Below are positions 47,007 through 59,280 of a stretch of 64,000 nt of DNA, in pieces. The notes beneath the pieces were generated by a model. That model worked only from the letters and a program-made list of their open reading frames with translations, searched no databases and was not told where the DNA came from. The stretch's first letter is position 1, and every line of letters begins with the position of its first letter. Origin of the DNA: Solen grandis (taxonomy: Eukaryota > Mollusca > Bivalvia > Adapedonta > Solenidae); assembly GCA_021229015.1 (NCBI GenBank), contig CM037794.1:43109126-43173125 (forward strand), given 5' to 3'. Position numbers and translations under genes: made by a program.

Positions 47007-49465
47007 CAGAACGAGGTTTAGATGGGTCAGTTCAGACTCAGTTGTAAACAAACTCAGCAGCTTACACTGATAGAGACGTCAGTGGTGTACATACTTACAC
47101 AGGTTTAAGCTTTGCTGAGGCCTAGAAAATTATTAAATAACTTACATTTTCATCATAGAAGTAGTCCTTGAACAAAAAATCCAAGTTTTACAGTGAAGAC
47201 TATCTGCATTAAGACAGTTTCCATTAATCCACTATATAAATCACAGAATACCTAATAAGCCCAGCCATGTATATTTCAAACACACAACCTGCTGACCAGA
47301 TGTAAACACATGGTTAAACTAATTCTCAACACCTACAATAAAGCCATTAAGCTTACATTCCATTGTAGATAAGATAACCTTTTAGACAATAACATAAATT
47401 ACCAGCTTCTTTTGGGGACCTAGCTAACAGTATCCCAAATGTCTGTTTTCAGTTCATGATAATACTGATGTATGCAGCAAATGCCACAAATCTCAAAGAA
47501 AGAATAAAATATCACATAGTTAAATGTTTAAGCCATTTTAATCATGAATAGAATTAAATCACACATTTCTTTGTAATATAGTATTTAATTTAAAGATTAT
47601 GACATACATTTTCCTCATTTTCTCGAGACTCGAATAGAAAAATAACAATACATTATGGGTGAAATAAACTTTTATAAGATATATTTTCAGTGGATAGCAT
47701 ACATATTTAGTTCAGTTGTATGAAAGTTTTTTTTCTCTTCAGGCAGCTTGAAGTTTTTAGTAATTTGTATAAATGTAAAATAAATGCTTTATTTCATTTC
47801 ATATAATACTAGTTGCAAAATGTGACTGTCAAATTAGGCAAATGTGTATGTTGCAAGCATATTACGGGCTTACTCTAACAGATTGCTGGGTTAAAAATAA
47901 TAGGTCCAGAGAATATTAACACATCTTTACACTAGACATTGCATATTTAAGAGGCAAGGAACCTCAGGACCTTGAAGTTTGTGGTTATTCGAGCCGTAAC
48001 CCAGCCATAGAATCCAGATCCATTCATTCCAGATTATATACTAGTAACCTGTTCAGTGAGAGACCAGATCCAGTATAAAACATAGTCACAAATGGTACTA
48101 CCGTACTAACTAGCTCCCACCAAGACTGGACCAGCTTTAAATGACTCCATTTTAAATTTCCAAAAAACGTTGCATAAAAATAGTATTTTAAGCAGAAGGT
48201 GTGTGTTTTCCTGGCCTGCCTATAAGAAATTACAGTTCAACCTGTATTAGCAACCACCTGTACTAAGCGGCCAATTTCATTAAGCAGTCAATTTAAATGT
48301 ATTACCAAACTGTAGCATTTTATCTTATATTTGTACTTAATTTAAAGGTCACCTCTGTTAAGTGGCGACTTTCTCTTATTCCCTTGACTGACTATTTAAG
48401 ACATGTTTGACTGTACATGATTCACAAATATAAGTCAGTTAATTTCGGACTCAGTCAGATAATATTATCTTAATATATCTGAGAAAGAAATTTGAAGAAA
48501 TAATAATGAAACAACAACAACAAAAAAACTGGTCAGCTCCGGCACAAAGTCAGCAAGCACAGACATACAGCATCTAACATGGATAAGATAGCTAAATGCG
48601 GAAAAGATTGTGATTATCTCTACCTGCAACTAAAGAATTAAAGACATGAAAAAAATGATGCCAATTAACGGGGATTAGTTTTTGAATGCAACGCTTTCTT
48701 GGCATATGTATCCTTGTGGAATTGTTGGCAGTTCTGGTGTCCCTACATTGCATATAACCATAACAATAAGGTATATATCACCCATCAAGAAATCAGCCAT
48801 TTGGACTTTTTGAATTCTCAAGGGTCATGGAACTATCTTTGAAGATTTCAAGATAAAGAAACACTAAATTCTACTGCATCAAGTCTTAACGCTGTTGCTG
48901 TTATTCTCATTAGAAACGCTTTCTTTCAATACAGTTTTTGTAATTTTATAAAATGCAAGTTGGACATAGTTTTCCATATATTGTTTATTTGACTATAATT
49001 CTGGTCTTTTTTCAGTGTGTGAACTGGAGAATTTTGTAATACATCTGACATACACTCAGTAAATGTTATATATGTAACTTCAAGCATCTGATATAATGCC
49101 TAATGATTGTTTCAGTGTACATACACTTTTGTTATTTAAATATAAATTTAAGAACCTAAGACCAGGGGAGATGGTTGTTGTGTTTTTATTTCTGTACAAT
49201 CAACCAATACCCTTGTTCTTAAACATAGTGATTTAAACTCAGTTTACAGTGTTTCTGGATAGCCAGATAGGAATGTGATGAGAGGTTAATTATCTGCATC
49301 ATATTTTCTATAAGAATTACAAACTGGAACACTACAATGATAATGAGAAAATTTATTTCAACAGTTTACTTGTGGATGCGCTTCCGCCAGTGGTCGCCAT
49401 AACTATACAAGTGATATTATCAGCTGTACTGGTGTGTATACCTGACCCATCTAAACCTCGTTCTG
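47007..49465. repeat. Distant perfect 24-bp inverted pair
   Basis: A 24-nt segment beginning CAGAACGAGGTTTAGATGGG at 47007-47030 recurs as its exact complement at 49442-49465. The 2.4 kb between contains no open transposase frame. No target duplication flanks the pair (AAGGTAAC versus AGAAAAGA). Either these are ends of a decayed 2.46-kb element or the same short sequence occurs twice for another reason. Confidence 0.6.
48231..48415. mobile_element. 185-bp MITE with TACAGT ends
   Basis: TACAGTTCAACCTGTATTAG at the left and GACATGTTTGACTGTA at the right are imperfect inverted ends, with TA at both borders. The interior has GCGGCCAATTTCATTAAGC-like and AAGTGGCGACTTTCTC phrases. A common invertebrate element style; the superfamily is not certain. 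It lies inside the 47007-49465 pair. Confidence 0.6.
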
Positions 49466-50543
49466 AGAAAAGAATCTCTGGTATGCATAAATATTGAGAA
49501 GGGCCTATAAAAAAAAACAAGTGGGCAAAACATTGACCTAGCTTACATGGTGAAAATTCATGATTCTTGCTATTGGTTAATATATGAAGTTTTGAATGAT
49601 CATTATCCATGAATCCATCAAAACACATGTAATTTGATTCCATATTTTGTTTAAAAAAGTGTTTGGTAGGAATGGTTTGCGAGCAAAAGAGTAAGAAGAA
49701 AGACTAGTATTTTGAAACAGAATAAAAATGAAACTATTACAAGAAGTGTTTAATATATCCCCGCATCCCACCATGTGTTTATATAATGTGAGTGTAGAAC
49801 AGGACAGAACGTAACAGGACGGGTCGAGCGCGATTAGCCTCACTTCTCTTCAGCAGCATATCATAACATGTGCGAAGAGGACAGAACTTTCCAAAACAGA
49901 ATGAAATGAAAGAGACTTTGTTACAGTAATCTGCATTTCAAATACGTCGTTTATTTCAACAATTTTGTCTGGATTTTTTTCTTCTTCATGGCAAATGAAA
50001 TTACAGGTTTGAGAAAAAAAAGTCTTATTAGGTCTAGGGAGTCAATGTCTGCCTCCTAATCATGTTCAATGTGATTTCCGTCCCTGGCCAGATACAAAGT
50101 GTCAGAAACCTAGATTCAATGCTGATTGGAAATATGTTTCAAGATTGGATTCTGTGATGTAATGAAACTGTTTTTATTTTGTGCTGTGAACATTTCAAGG
50201 TTGGGAAACATGTTGCTGATTGTAAACAACCAAATACAGAAAAACAAAACTGCAGTGGGAGTAGTAAGAACAAAGCTGAAATGAGATCACCATAAATGTC
50301 CATAAAGCTATATGCTTTGTTGTATGGACATTTTCACATATGTTTAAAGGTAAATAAAATGAAACTAGATCTATCAGTAAAGGTTACTGATATTCCCACT
50401 TAATAGCCTATAAAATGTAGCAAACTGTTGGTAAAATAAGACTAACAGGACAAGATGCACCAGTACAGAATGTGAAAAGACTATATGACCCTACATTGCT
50501 ATTTGAAATGGAGTTATAATAACAATGATCACAGTAATTCAAA
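49466..50543. other. Non-coding DNA, no feature recognised
   Basis: Frames of 88-96 codons on the minus strand (49353-49843) have no recognisable domain. Treated as chance. Confidence 0.4.
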
Positions 50544-50677
50544 AACAAGAGAGTTCTTTGGAACACATGTGTCACCTGCTGAAGTGTGACGGAAAATGTG
50601 TGACAAAAAAAGTGTGACCGACAGACAGACGACAGAAAATTGATCCCTATGTGTCACCTCTGCTTACAGGTGACACA
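50544..50677 (-). mobile_element. GTGTCACCTGCTG short element, copy 4
   Basis: Starts AACAAGAGAGTTCTTTGGAAC, then TGTCACCTGCTGAAGTGTGA; ends CCTCTGCTTACAGGTGACAC, where the right inverted end has lost CAG relative to copy 2. Confidence 0.8.
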
Positions 50678-51171
50678 AAAAAGTTGCTATGTTTTAATTC
50701 TGTTCCCTGAATAGCAAAACAGTTTTCTAATGTCTTTATAAAACAATGCAGAACCCCCTCTCATTCCTCCATTCTTCATCATCTATAAATGATTAAGACC
50801 ATGCAAAAAACATATGAGAACATAATTAATTTCTGACTCCCCCCCCTTTACTGTCATTATAAGCATTCCTTCACAAGGCCTAAGAACTGGTACATATCAT
50901 ATTCAGGTTAATGCTGCAAAATAGTAAAGGCAATAAAAAGGGCCAAACATTTATGTAATTACCACGGAAACTAATGTTCATTCCCAGGAACTCAGGTGCT
51001 CTCTACTTGTATAATTTGGTCTTGATTGCTTCTATCACTAATGGTCGACACAAGTAAATGAGTGTGACCAAAGTTTTATGTGGAGTTGGAATTGTCTTAA
51101 TTATTATCCTAACATTTCTTGCTAATTATATAACAGAGATTAAGTTCAGTAGGTACAGAAACAATAAGCTA

Positions 51172-51325
51172 AACAAGAGTATTCTCTGAAACACACGTGT
51201 CATCTGCTGAAACTTGACAGAAAAAGTGTGATGGGCAGACGGACGAACGGACGGACGAATGAACGGATGACTGAAAAATGACCCCTATGTGTCACCTCTA
51301 CTTACATGTGCAGTGGGTGACACAA
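51172..51325 (-). mobile_element. GTGTCACCTGCTG short element, copy 5
   Basis: Starts AACAAGAGTATTCTCTGAAAC, then TGTCATCTGCTGAAACTTGA; the middle is expanded with GACGGACGAACGG repeats; ends near CAGTGGGTGACAC. The most diverged copy. Confidence 0.7.
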
Positions 51326-52109
51326 AAATGACTACGACGATAAAATAATCATATACATAATCAATGTTGCACATGCAATCATTTTATTTCGGTCAAACTT
51401 ACAATCCGTCACAATTTGCTACCACAAGACTGTAAATCAGATCAGTTTCATATTAGGTCAGCACACTTGGAGATGATTTATCTCCAGCCAGGTTATTCCC
51501 CTTGTTGCCATGGAAATATGCCAATAGTAAATGCACTTTCATGATCACCGCATCCCCCCTCATCAACAGCTTACCCACATTCTCATCACAAAAACCAAGC
51601 AACAAAACGCAGTGCTGCATACAGATAATTGTTTCTGTGATAAACACATAAAAAAAATGCTAACAGCCTTTATCACAGAAGAGTGAATTTCATTTCTTTG
51701 CCGTAAAACTTTATGATGATTAATTTATTATTTCCCCTGAGGTCCTAGGAAATTCATATTTCATGCTTTTTGTCTTTGAATTCCTGAATGGAAAATAAAA
51801 GCATCCCAAGTTTTTTTTAGGTTTCTTTGAACATCAGGCAATATAAGATGTCACACTCCTTCATATTAAATTTGACACACTTTTTTATATGTATTGCAGA
51901 CCCATCATGACATGCTCTATTATAACAAAAAAATCCGATACAATGCAATACAATACCCCCAATATACATTTTGTGATTTGTTGAGTTGACTTGAATAGCA
52001 CTAAATAATTATAATGTGGCCAATATAATGCAGTAGGTAGACCCAACATAAGTTATTAATTACATTACTAATTACATAACTAATTACATCAAAGACCTAA
52101 TTCATTACA
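51326..52109. other. Non-coding DNA, no feature recognised
   Basis: AT-rich. Just before the next element TAATTACAT-type words recur (52055-52110), a minor simple repeat. Confidence 0.45.
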
Positions 52110-52351
52110 TTAACCCTTTCCCTCATATAGACTCATTTTGACGCACTCAGTAGGTACCACATAAAGCCTGATCTGCAGAAAACCACAGTTAAACCTTACC
52201 AAATTTAATTATAAAGTCCTCATTTCCAGACCACTGAGGAGCAGCGAACAGCATAAAACCTGATCAGCCTGCGAGTTACTCGCAGGCTGATCTGGTTTTA
52301 TGTTGTTCGCATAGGTCTTTTCATGGTTTCCTCTATGAGGGAAAGGGTTAA
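52110..52351 (-). mobile_element. TTAA-flanked 242-bp MITE, copy 6
   Basis: Full length and in minus orientation, hairpin at 52244-52310 with an almost perfect stem. TTAA is present at both ends. Confidence 0.9.
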
Positions 52352-54153
52352 ACATTACTTAATTACATCAGAGCCCTAATTCATCAACTCAAGAGGTGCA
52401 AAGTTATGTTTGTTCTAAATCTATAAGCATTTCAGTAACAATATTAATATATAGCGGTAGTATTGTGTTTTGCAACGTCAACCATTTTTCAAGAAGAATT
52501 TGGCTGTTTAAGACTTTGGAATCTAAAAGATTGATAAATTAGTGACCAGGATTCATATGCGAATGGTAAGTCCCTTCCCTAGCAATTTAGTGCCTTGACG
52601 TATAACTCATGACCTAAACCAACACTTCTCTGCACTTTTGTCAGGTGTTATTTCAACAGACATCAAAACAGCTTAGACTTGTCAACATGTACAAAATCTG
52701 TAACAGCCAAAGAAGCTGACAAATGAAAGAGCCTGATAATAAACTAAGGATGAAACATTCTTTATTCTTTTATCAGCAATTAGACCAAACAACACTTTTA
52801 ATCAAATCCATTAATTTTCCATGGCAAACTAAAGGTGTTCATGAGAAGGCTCTGTATACTTCAAAGCCTAGGTGCATATCCATGAAATGTATCACCATTC
52901 TCATCTACAGTTCATTCAGGTGGTTGCAGCTGGTATATTAAATACCTGAATCTTACCTGCACCTTATGACCTATCAAATAAAGGTGTAACTGCAGTACCA
53001 CACGAAGATAACTGGGAAAAGGTCAGGACATTCGTCAATGCATCTCATCAGTAAAATTATTAAGAACTAACATAAAGATCTATCAGACTATAAAGAAGAG
53101 GAAATCGCTCTTGCACTAATAGTCACAGAATTCTCTCATTGCTACTAAACTGAATGACTCCGAATGACAAATATAGAGTATTATATCACGATGGGACATT
53201 TCAAATGAAAATAAAAGTCATAAAACTTGCAGAGCTCACAATATTCTTTTGATTTTTAGGCCACCACGAAATGAATGTTGACAATGGACTTAACTGAAGT
53301 CTTTGATTCAAATCAAAAGGAAATCAAATTATATTTGACCCAAGTCATATTATATGCCAGCATAGGCCTTTTATTACCAGAGATGATCAGAAAACATGAG
53401 AAATTAAATACCAGTCTTTTTCTTTTTTATGTGCATGGAAATTGATTATTTTTTCTCATCTGACTGATGTCATTAATTGTCTAGTGTAATGTCTCGTAAA
53501 AAATCCCTCTTTTCTACAATAGAATCTGAGGAAGAAATATTTTGTCTAATGGAAAAAATCTTGAAAATTATTCTGTATGCATCGTGTTAAATTCACTAAC
53601 ACCACCATGAATCTTTTGTTTTTTTTATGTCTGGACTTTAATTTGAAAAAAAAAAAAAAGCTAAAAGAAATAAATAAAAGTGAAACAAAGACACGTCAGC
53701 AACATTTCTTCTCCCTTGTGTTTCCTGACAACTGTTGTCTGCCTGTCTTGTCTAAAGCATATCCATCCATTTTTTTTCTGTTCATGATATTGATTGTTCC
53801 ACATGCCAAGGTCAAGGTCAAACTATAGTTCTGTAGCATCATAGTTACTTAAAATAACACACAATAAGGGTTGAACTATCATTGAGAAGAATATCAAAAC
53901 TCAGATCAACAATACATTGATATATCTTACTGTTAATTACTTTCATGTGATCAGTGCATCAAGCGATCATTCCTTTGGAATGCCTAAAATAAACCTTAAA
54001 CCGTGAGCAAGTGCCATTTAAATTCTTTTACTTTTCTTCCCCACAATACAGCATTACTTTTTACGTTTAAACTTTTTGCGGTAACATTCAAGCATGTTTG
54101 GCTTCTACTCAGCCATGGAACATTCATCAGTTTGCTTTTTTTTTGTCCATAAA
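52352..54153. other. Non-coding DNA, no feature recognised
   Basis: No repeat boundary or coding exon could be supported. Confidence 0.4.
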
Positions 54154-54242
54154 TCCATTGTTTCATATATCATTTTAATGTCTTCCATTAAATGAATATT
54201 CATCAAGTCACAGATTTTTTCATGAATATTCATTAGGTAAAG
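54154..54242. mobile_element. Fragment of the second TTAA-type element
   Basis: TCCATTGTTTCATATATCATTT, TTCATCAAGTCACAG and TTCATGAATATTCATTAGGTAAAG match, in order, the interior and right end of the 10917-11129 element (TCCATTGTTTTATATACCATT, TTCATCAAGCCATAC, TTCATGAATATTCATGATGTAAAG). The left end is not recognisable. Confidence 0.6.
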
Positions 54243-55594
54243 AATTATAATGTATAAGGTCATAACCTATGTTCCACAAAGCAGTTGATAGCAATTATTC
54301 ATGTACAGGTATACAGGCCTATCCACCGTGAACACTGCAGAGTTTAGTGGTGTTGCACTGGCCACTGCGACTACTGAACTTTTACCTGGTTTCACCGCTG
54401 GTCACTGACCCCTGAACAAGTGGTTACTGGTCATCTGTTCTCAGTCGAACCATACGATTTAGTAACGCTGGGAACCGTAGTGCATCATATGATTAAAGAA
54501 TCTGAGAATTTTTGTTCAAAATTGTGGTAACTACATATGAAAAAAGAAGCATTTACAATAGTTTTGCATCAAGCATCAAAATTTGCAGTTCACAAATTGG
54601 GAATAGCATTCATTTTTACAGTTTGATCAAGTTCTAAAAATTTCAAGGTAAAATGTTCATTAACAAATTTACATACCCTGAGAAACTTCTACAAGTTTTC
54701 CTGGCCATTGAATCATTTGTACCTTACATTTAATGGGGCCTATAGTTTGATTTGAGAAGAAACTGTCCTAGAGAAACCATGTCACTTCTTCTTTTTTCCC
54801 CAATATTAACCACTGAATTTTTCCACCTCTGCATGTATCTTCCTTTCCTTTTAAATTTTACAAATGATTTTTATTCTAATCATATACTTTCCAGTCTAAA
54901 ACTACAACAATCTCACAGAGAAACATTTATCAAATCTCCCCTTTTAGCGATACCCTATCAACAAACATAGACTACACCAATATTTGTTACTGTTATAAAT
55001 TTCACAATTTTTCTCCATCAACTCAAATGGGAATTTCAATTTTTCTTACCGTTCAACACTATGACATATATACACATTATCGATCTCAACAGCCATATTC
55101 AAAAAGTCAGTTTGCGTACTAATATAGAACTCGCTGAAATAAATTGCCGATGAGGAGAGGCGCGATCTGTTTCTGAGAGGCTAAAACTGCCATCATCCCA
55201 GACAATGTAATTATGGTCAAGTTGGCACCTTCCCTTGATTCAGAATAAATTTGTTAAAATTTTCAAGAAAATTCATGCTTATTTCTTTTACTCTCTTTCA
55301 ACAGTTCGCATCTTCTGCCTTAATTGGTCGAAAGATCGACACTGAGAAGATGATAAACTTCCAATCCGAATGAAAATTGCTCTGAGACATATTTATCTGA
55401 TCAAATTTATCTCAAAAGAGGTATCGCCAGATTTTCTGCTCTGACAAAAGGAATAAAACAAAGTGATGGAATTGTCTCGTGTTTACAGATTGTGATTTGA
55501 TCAGACTGGTTCTGAGTGGCGTGAAGTGCTACATTTGTCCACCATTTCACTGACTTACCTCCCTTGTCTCACAAAGAACAATTTTCAACACTTA
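54243..55594. other. Presumed intron or upstream DNA with higher-complexity islands
   Basis: Patches at 54310-54480, 55110-55240 and 55295-55450 have balanced composition and no simple repeats. The second includes CAATGTAATTATGG, a homeodomain-type TAATTA core. Candidates for conserved regulatory DNA, unproven. Confidence 0.3.
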
Positions 55595-55750
55595 AGGTAA
55601 AGTCCCTGTAACGGTTCCGCTACCTCTTGGACCACTAAACCACTACCAAGATAACCAAGGTACCCTAATGAAACATTAGGTAACACCGGTTTTCTCCGTA
55701 AAGGGCCATGAGGTCCGAAATGTAGTGGAACCATTACAGAGACTTTACCT
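55595..55750. mobile_element. 156-bp fold-back MITE
   Basis: AGGTAAAGTCCCTGTAACGG at the left and its near complement ending GACTTTACCT at the right match over 29 bp with three differences. The centre (GGTACCCTAATG-AAA-CATTAGGTAACACC) continues the inverted symmetry, so the whole element can fold into one long hairpin. Confidence 0.8.
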
Positions 55751-57248
55751 AAAGATTATGTAATATCAAGGGTATCAATAAGTTAAATTTAAACAGTTTT
55801 AATCTGCATACAGGGCAGTCTGATTATCAAGACATTTCTATAGACAATAAAAAGCCGCAGCTAGCGAAGCAAGTCCCCCTAAAATTGTGGCAAATACTTT
55901 ATTTTGCCAAATAGATCAATCTATTTTCTACATGGTTAAATAGAAACTAGAGAGGTGTTCTGTTGCAATAAATCGTGGATAAGTTTGAAATTTCAGAGTT
56001 TCTGATTGGCCAGCTACTATTTAAAGGGACTTTTAAACTTTGAAACTGTAATGTGGTCCAACTTCAACTGGTTACCCAATAGCAGTGCACACAAATGTCA
56101 ATGGCCAGATATAAAGAAAATTTAACAGTTTTTCAACATGTGAAGTATATACAGATTTTATCTTTCAAGCAGTAAGGATGTAACCAAGCCTGAGAGAGGA
56201 GGTACGTATACAGATGTCAATAAACTCTCCCAACATCTGCACAAAACAGAGGTGAAATCAGAACCATGACCCATGGTGTCTTAAAATAGAGCATCGACCA
56301 CTGCAATCCTCGCTTGAAAATTACTGACCATGTAAAACTTTATACTGGAGGTTCTGTTTAGTTTTGATGGGTTGAATGTCTTTTATTCAGAACACATATC
56401 TCAAGTATAACCAGGGCATGAGTCAACATTCTTTTTATTCCCCATTTTTTTTTTATTTAAATGTTTGTTGAGCAGAAACGGGGGCTTACATCTGAATTGT
56501 TGATGAATTGTTGAAAACTCCAACAAACCAGTGATAAAAACTATTTGGAAGTAAATGATAGAAAAGTGATTATAGCCATTTCACACTTGCTTTTATACAA
56601 AAAAAAATGACAGAAATATCTTGCTTAGATATTACCTGAGAAATATAACTGAAACTATTCTGAGATTATATGAGGCCATAAAAAAATACATTTCGAAACC
56701 AATAATTAACAATGTTTTTCTCACAACTAGGTCCTTCATTTATAAAAAGGTTTAGGGCAACGGAACTGAAATTTCTGAATTTCAGACATTGAAATCAAAT
56801 AATTGCCTAAAAAGGCATTTTCGTAAAATGTGGGAGTATACATTAAAGCTGAACATCACATGAAATCCCTGAGTTGCCATTGGATAATCTGCTGACTTGA
56901 TTTGCATATTTCTGAATTCATTAAATGGAGAACAGCATGTGTTGCAGTGAGTGTAAAGGAAGCATCTGTTGCAGAGAACAGTTGCATATCTTCACCTTTT
57001 CTACTCTTAATGGACACCGAAGATTATACATGTATATTTGAAAAGTAAGATAATGCGTCAGCTGGTTGAGACAGATTTTTCTTAATTACCTATTAAAGGC
57101 TGTAAGTAAAAGATCTATAGAACTTTGATTTGTATACCAACTTAATGTATTTTACATCAGTAATGGGTATTTTACATCAGTAATGAGACAAATTCTTACA
57201 ACTTATGTTTGCAATTCACCTAGTTTTACATTAAAAATTCCACTTCTA
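55751..57248. other. Non-coding DNA, no feature recognised
   Basis: AT-rich with no supported gene. TTTTACATCAGTAATGRG is duplicated in tandem at about 57150-57188. Confidence 0.4.
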
Positions 57249-57552
57249 ATAGTATATTTGTTTGTTGGGTTGAACATCCCATCAACAGTATTTCAGTCAT
57301 TTGGAGACAATGTCTACTTGAGACAGATATAGTGTTGCCACAACTGCAGTATCATACCATAGACATGTGGCATGATACCACACCCAGTCTCATTATCCTG
57401 ACATAATGGAACTACCATTTTATGCTGAGCGTCTTGCAATACAGCTATACCAGAACTACTTTTTACGACTTTGGTATGTCACAGCCAGGGATCTCACCCA
57501 TAACCTGCCCATCCCGTGATGGATGCTCTAATCACTCAGACAAAAAGAACGG
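57249..57552 (-). mobile_element. Second SINE family, diverged copy
   Basis: Read on the minus strand: a tRNA-like head with GTCTGAGTGATTAGAGCATCC (A-box-like) and GGTTATGGGTGAGATCCC (decayed B-box), and a 3' region ending CTGAAATACTGTTGATGGG and CAACAAACAAA. A possible short target duplication CACTTCTA (57241-57248 and about 57553-57560). The CTGAAATACTG segment near the tail is shared with the SINE at 27463-27676. Confidence 0.6.
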
Positions 57553-58949
57553 TCACTTCTACAGAGTGGCTAACTAATAAGATACTAAAAAAATAAGACA
57601 TACACCGAGTGATATGTAAATTAAACCATGAACAAACTACATGTAAAGCATTAACCAAAATCTCTCTTTAACCTGTATACAAAAATGACCTTGAACACTG
57701 ACATATCTGCCCTCATATTGCATGTAAAAAGCTTCACAAGCCAGTGACCCCTTTGAACCCCTCTTCCCTGCCCAATATCTAATTTCTGCTTTTACAACCC
57801 GGCATTTAACTGCTCTAATAGCTGCATTGATGGAGCACAGAACTGTTTGACCTCATTATAGCGCATAGTGGCCTTTACACCCGTTTTGCACGCAGTGTTG
57901 CTGGGGTAACTGTAAGGCTGACTGATTGCACATGATGGGCGGGGCTTACTGTTCTCAGGGAGAAGAATTGAATGTATGTTTTATTACTAAAAACTGTATC
58001 GGCAGGCCGAATTAGGAGCTCGGTTGTCCCCTATGCACACTGAAATGAGGGCGACTGTAGGTCTTTTTATAAGGTTTTTCGATTTATGAGACAGCTCAAG
58101 TGACAGGGGTCAAAAGAGCAAACGTGCCAGGGTTAAAGGTTACTTTAGGGAAATAAGATTTAAACCACCATGAAAATGGGGATGAACTGATGCGTTTAAA
58201 AACAGTTAAAAGGGAGGTTTTTGAGGCGATATGTTTTCAATGAAATAAAATTTATGATATCAGATAAAGTGGCCCTCATCATAGCGTATAAAGAAAATCT
58301 GTGATTAAAATAACTTTAGATTGTGTGTTCTGAAATTAAGCTGGTTATTGGATGGTATCAATATATTGAATGGATGGTTTTTAAATGGAAGCTAGAGATT
58401 TAGAGTAAAGTCTTGTCAAATCTGTCCACCTTATATATATCCATCAATAAATGCTTTTAACGATAGAATTAAATCCTTTTCCCCAAAATCTGACCATTAT
58501 GTCTATATTCAGTCACATTCCTTTTTCCGGCAATTGTCGATAGAATGGACACCCAACGTTTTTTTAATGGGCTGGCACAGGACATGTCATTTAGATCACT
58601 GAGTAATGTGTTTTTTATTACATTGCTATATTTAGGTTTTGTTTTATATCAATGATAAATGTATATCATAATTATTACATATCAGTATAAGATTATGCTT
58701 ATTTTTCAAACTCTTGTCTTCTTTAAAATATTTCAGTAGAATTCAATCTGCTTTTACCTTTTCCAATATACTTAAATATTGATTCCTCATGTTAGGGACA
58801 GAGAAACTTCTGAAAATCAGTCTTTGGGCTGACCAAAAAACTCTACAATCTCCATCTTAATAATGTATTTTAAAGAATGTGTGATCAGCCCTCACGTTAC
58901 ACTCCAGCATGGCATCAATTACCAATGGCTGATAAAATGTTATGTAATT
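57553..58949. other. Non-coding DNA with a possible regulatory island
   Basis: 57820-58150 is less AT-rich and contains GGGCGGGGCTTA, a GC-box-like site, plus several CpGs. It could be promoter or enhancer DNA of the minus-strand gene, but there is no TATA-like or exon evidence. The rest shows nothing. Confidence 0.3.
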
Positions 58950-59280
58950 TATATAATGTGCTCCATTATAAGGCAAAGTCAATATAAAGCAGTTCAACAC
59001 CTGACCCCCAAAGATTTATTTTGTAATTTGTTCATTTTACTTAAGGAACATTTTCAAGAAGTTATAATGTTGTCTGGTTTAATGTGGTATCAAGAACTGG
59101 CCCCTTTTTCTCAAAAATAAAATATTACCTAAGATTTCATACCTAAGTGTTTTCTAGAACAAAGGCCAGGACCCCAGATATAGCATTGTAAAGGAATTGC
59201 AGTTTATAATACTGTTCAATATACTTCAATATCTAGACCTGGACCCAAAATATTGTGTTATAATGAAGCTGCACTGTATA
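58950..59280. repeat. Dispersed repeat related to the 42-bp satellite source
   Basis: Carries CTCCATTATAAGGCAAAGTC, AGTTATAATGTTGTCTGGTT, AGACCTGGACCCAAAATATT and GTTATAATGAAGCTGCACTG, in the same order as at 18533-18990. The last phrase matches the satellite monomer, but no array has formed here. Confidence 0.7.
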
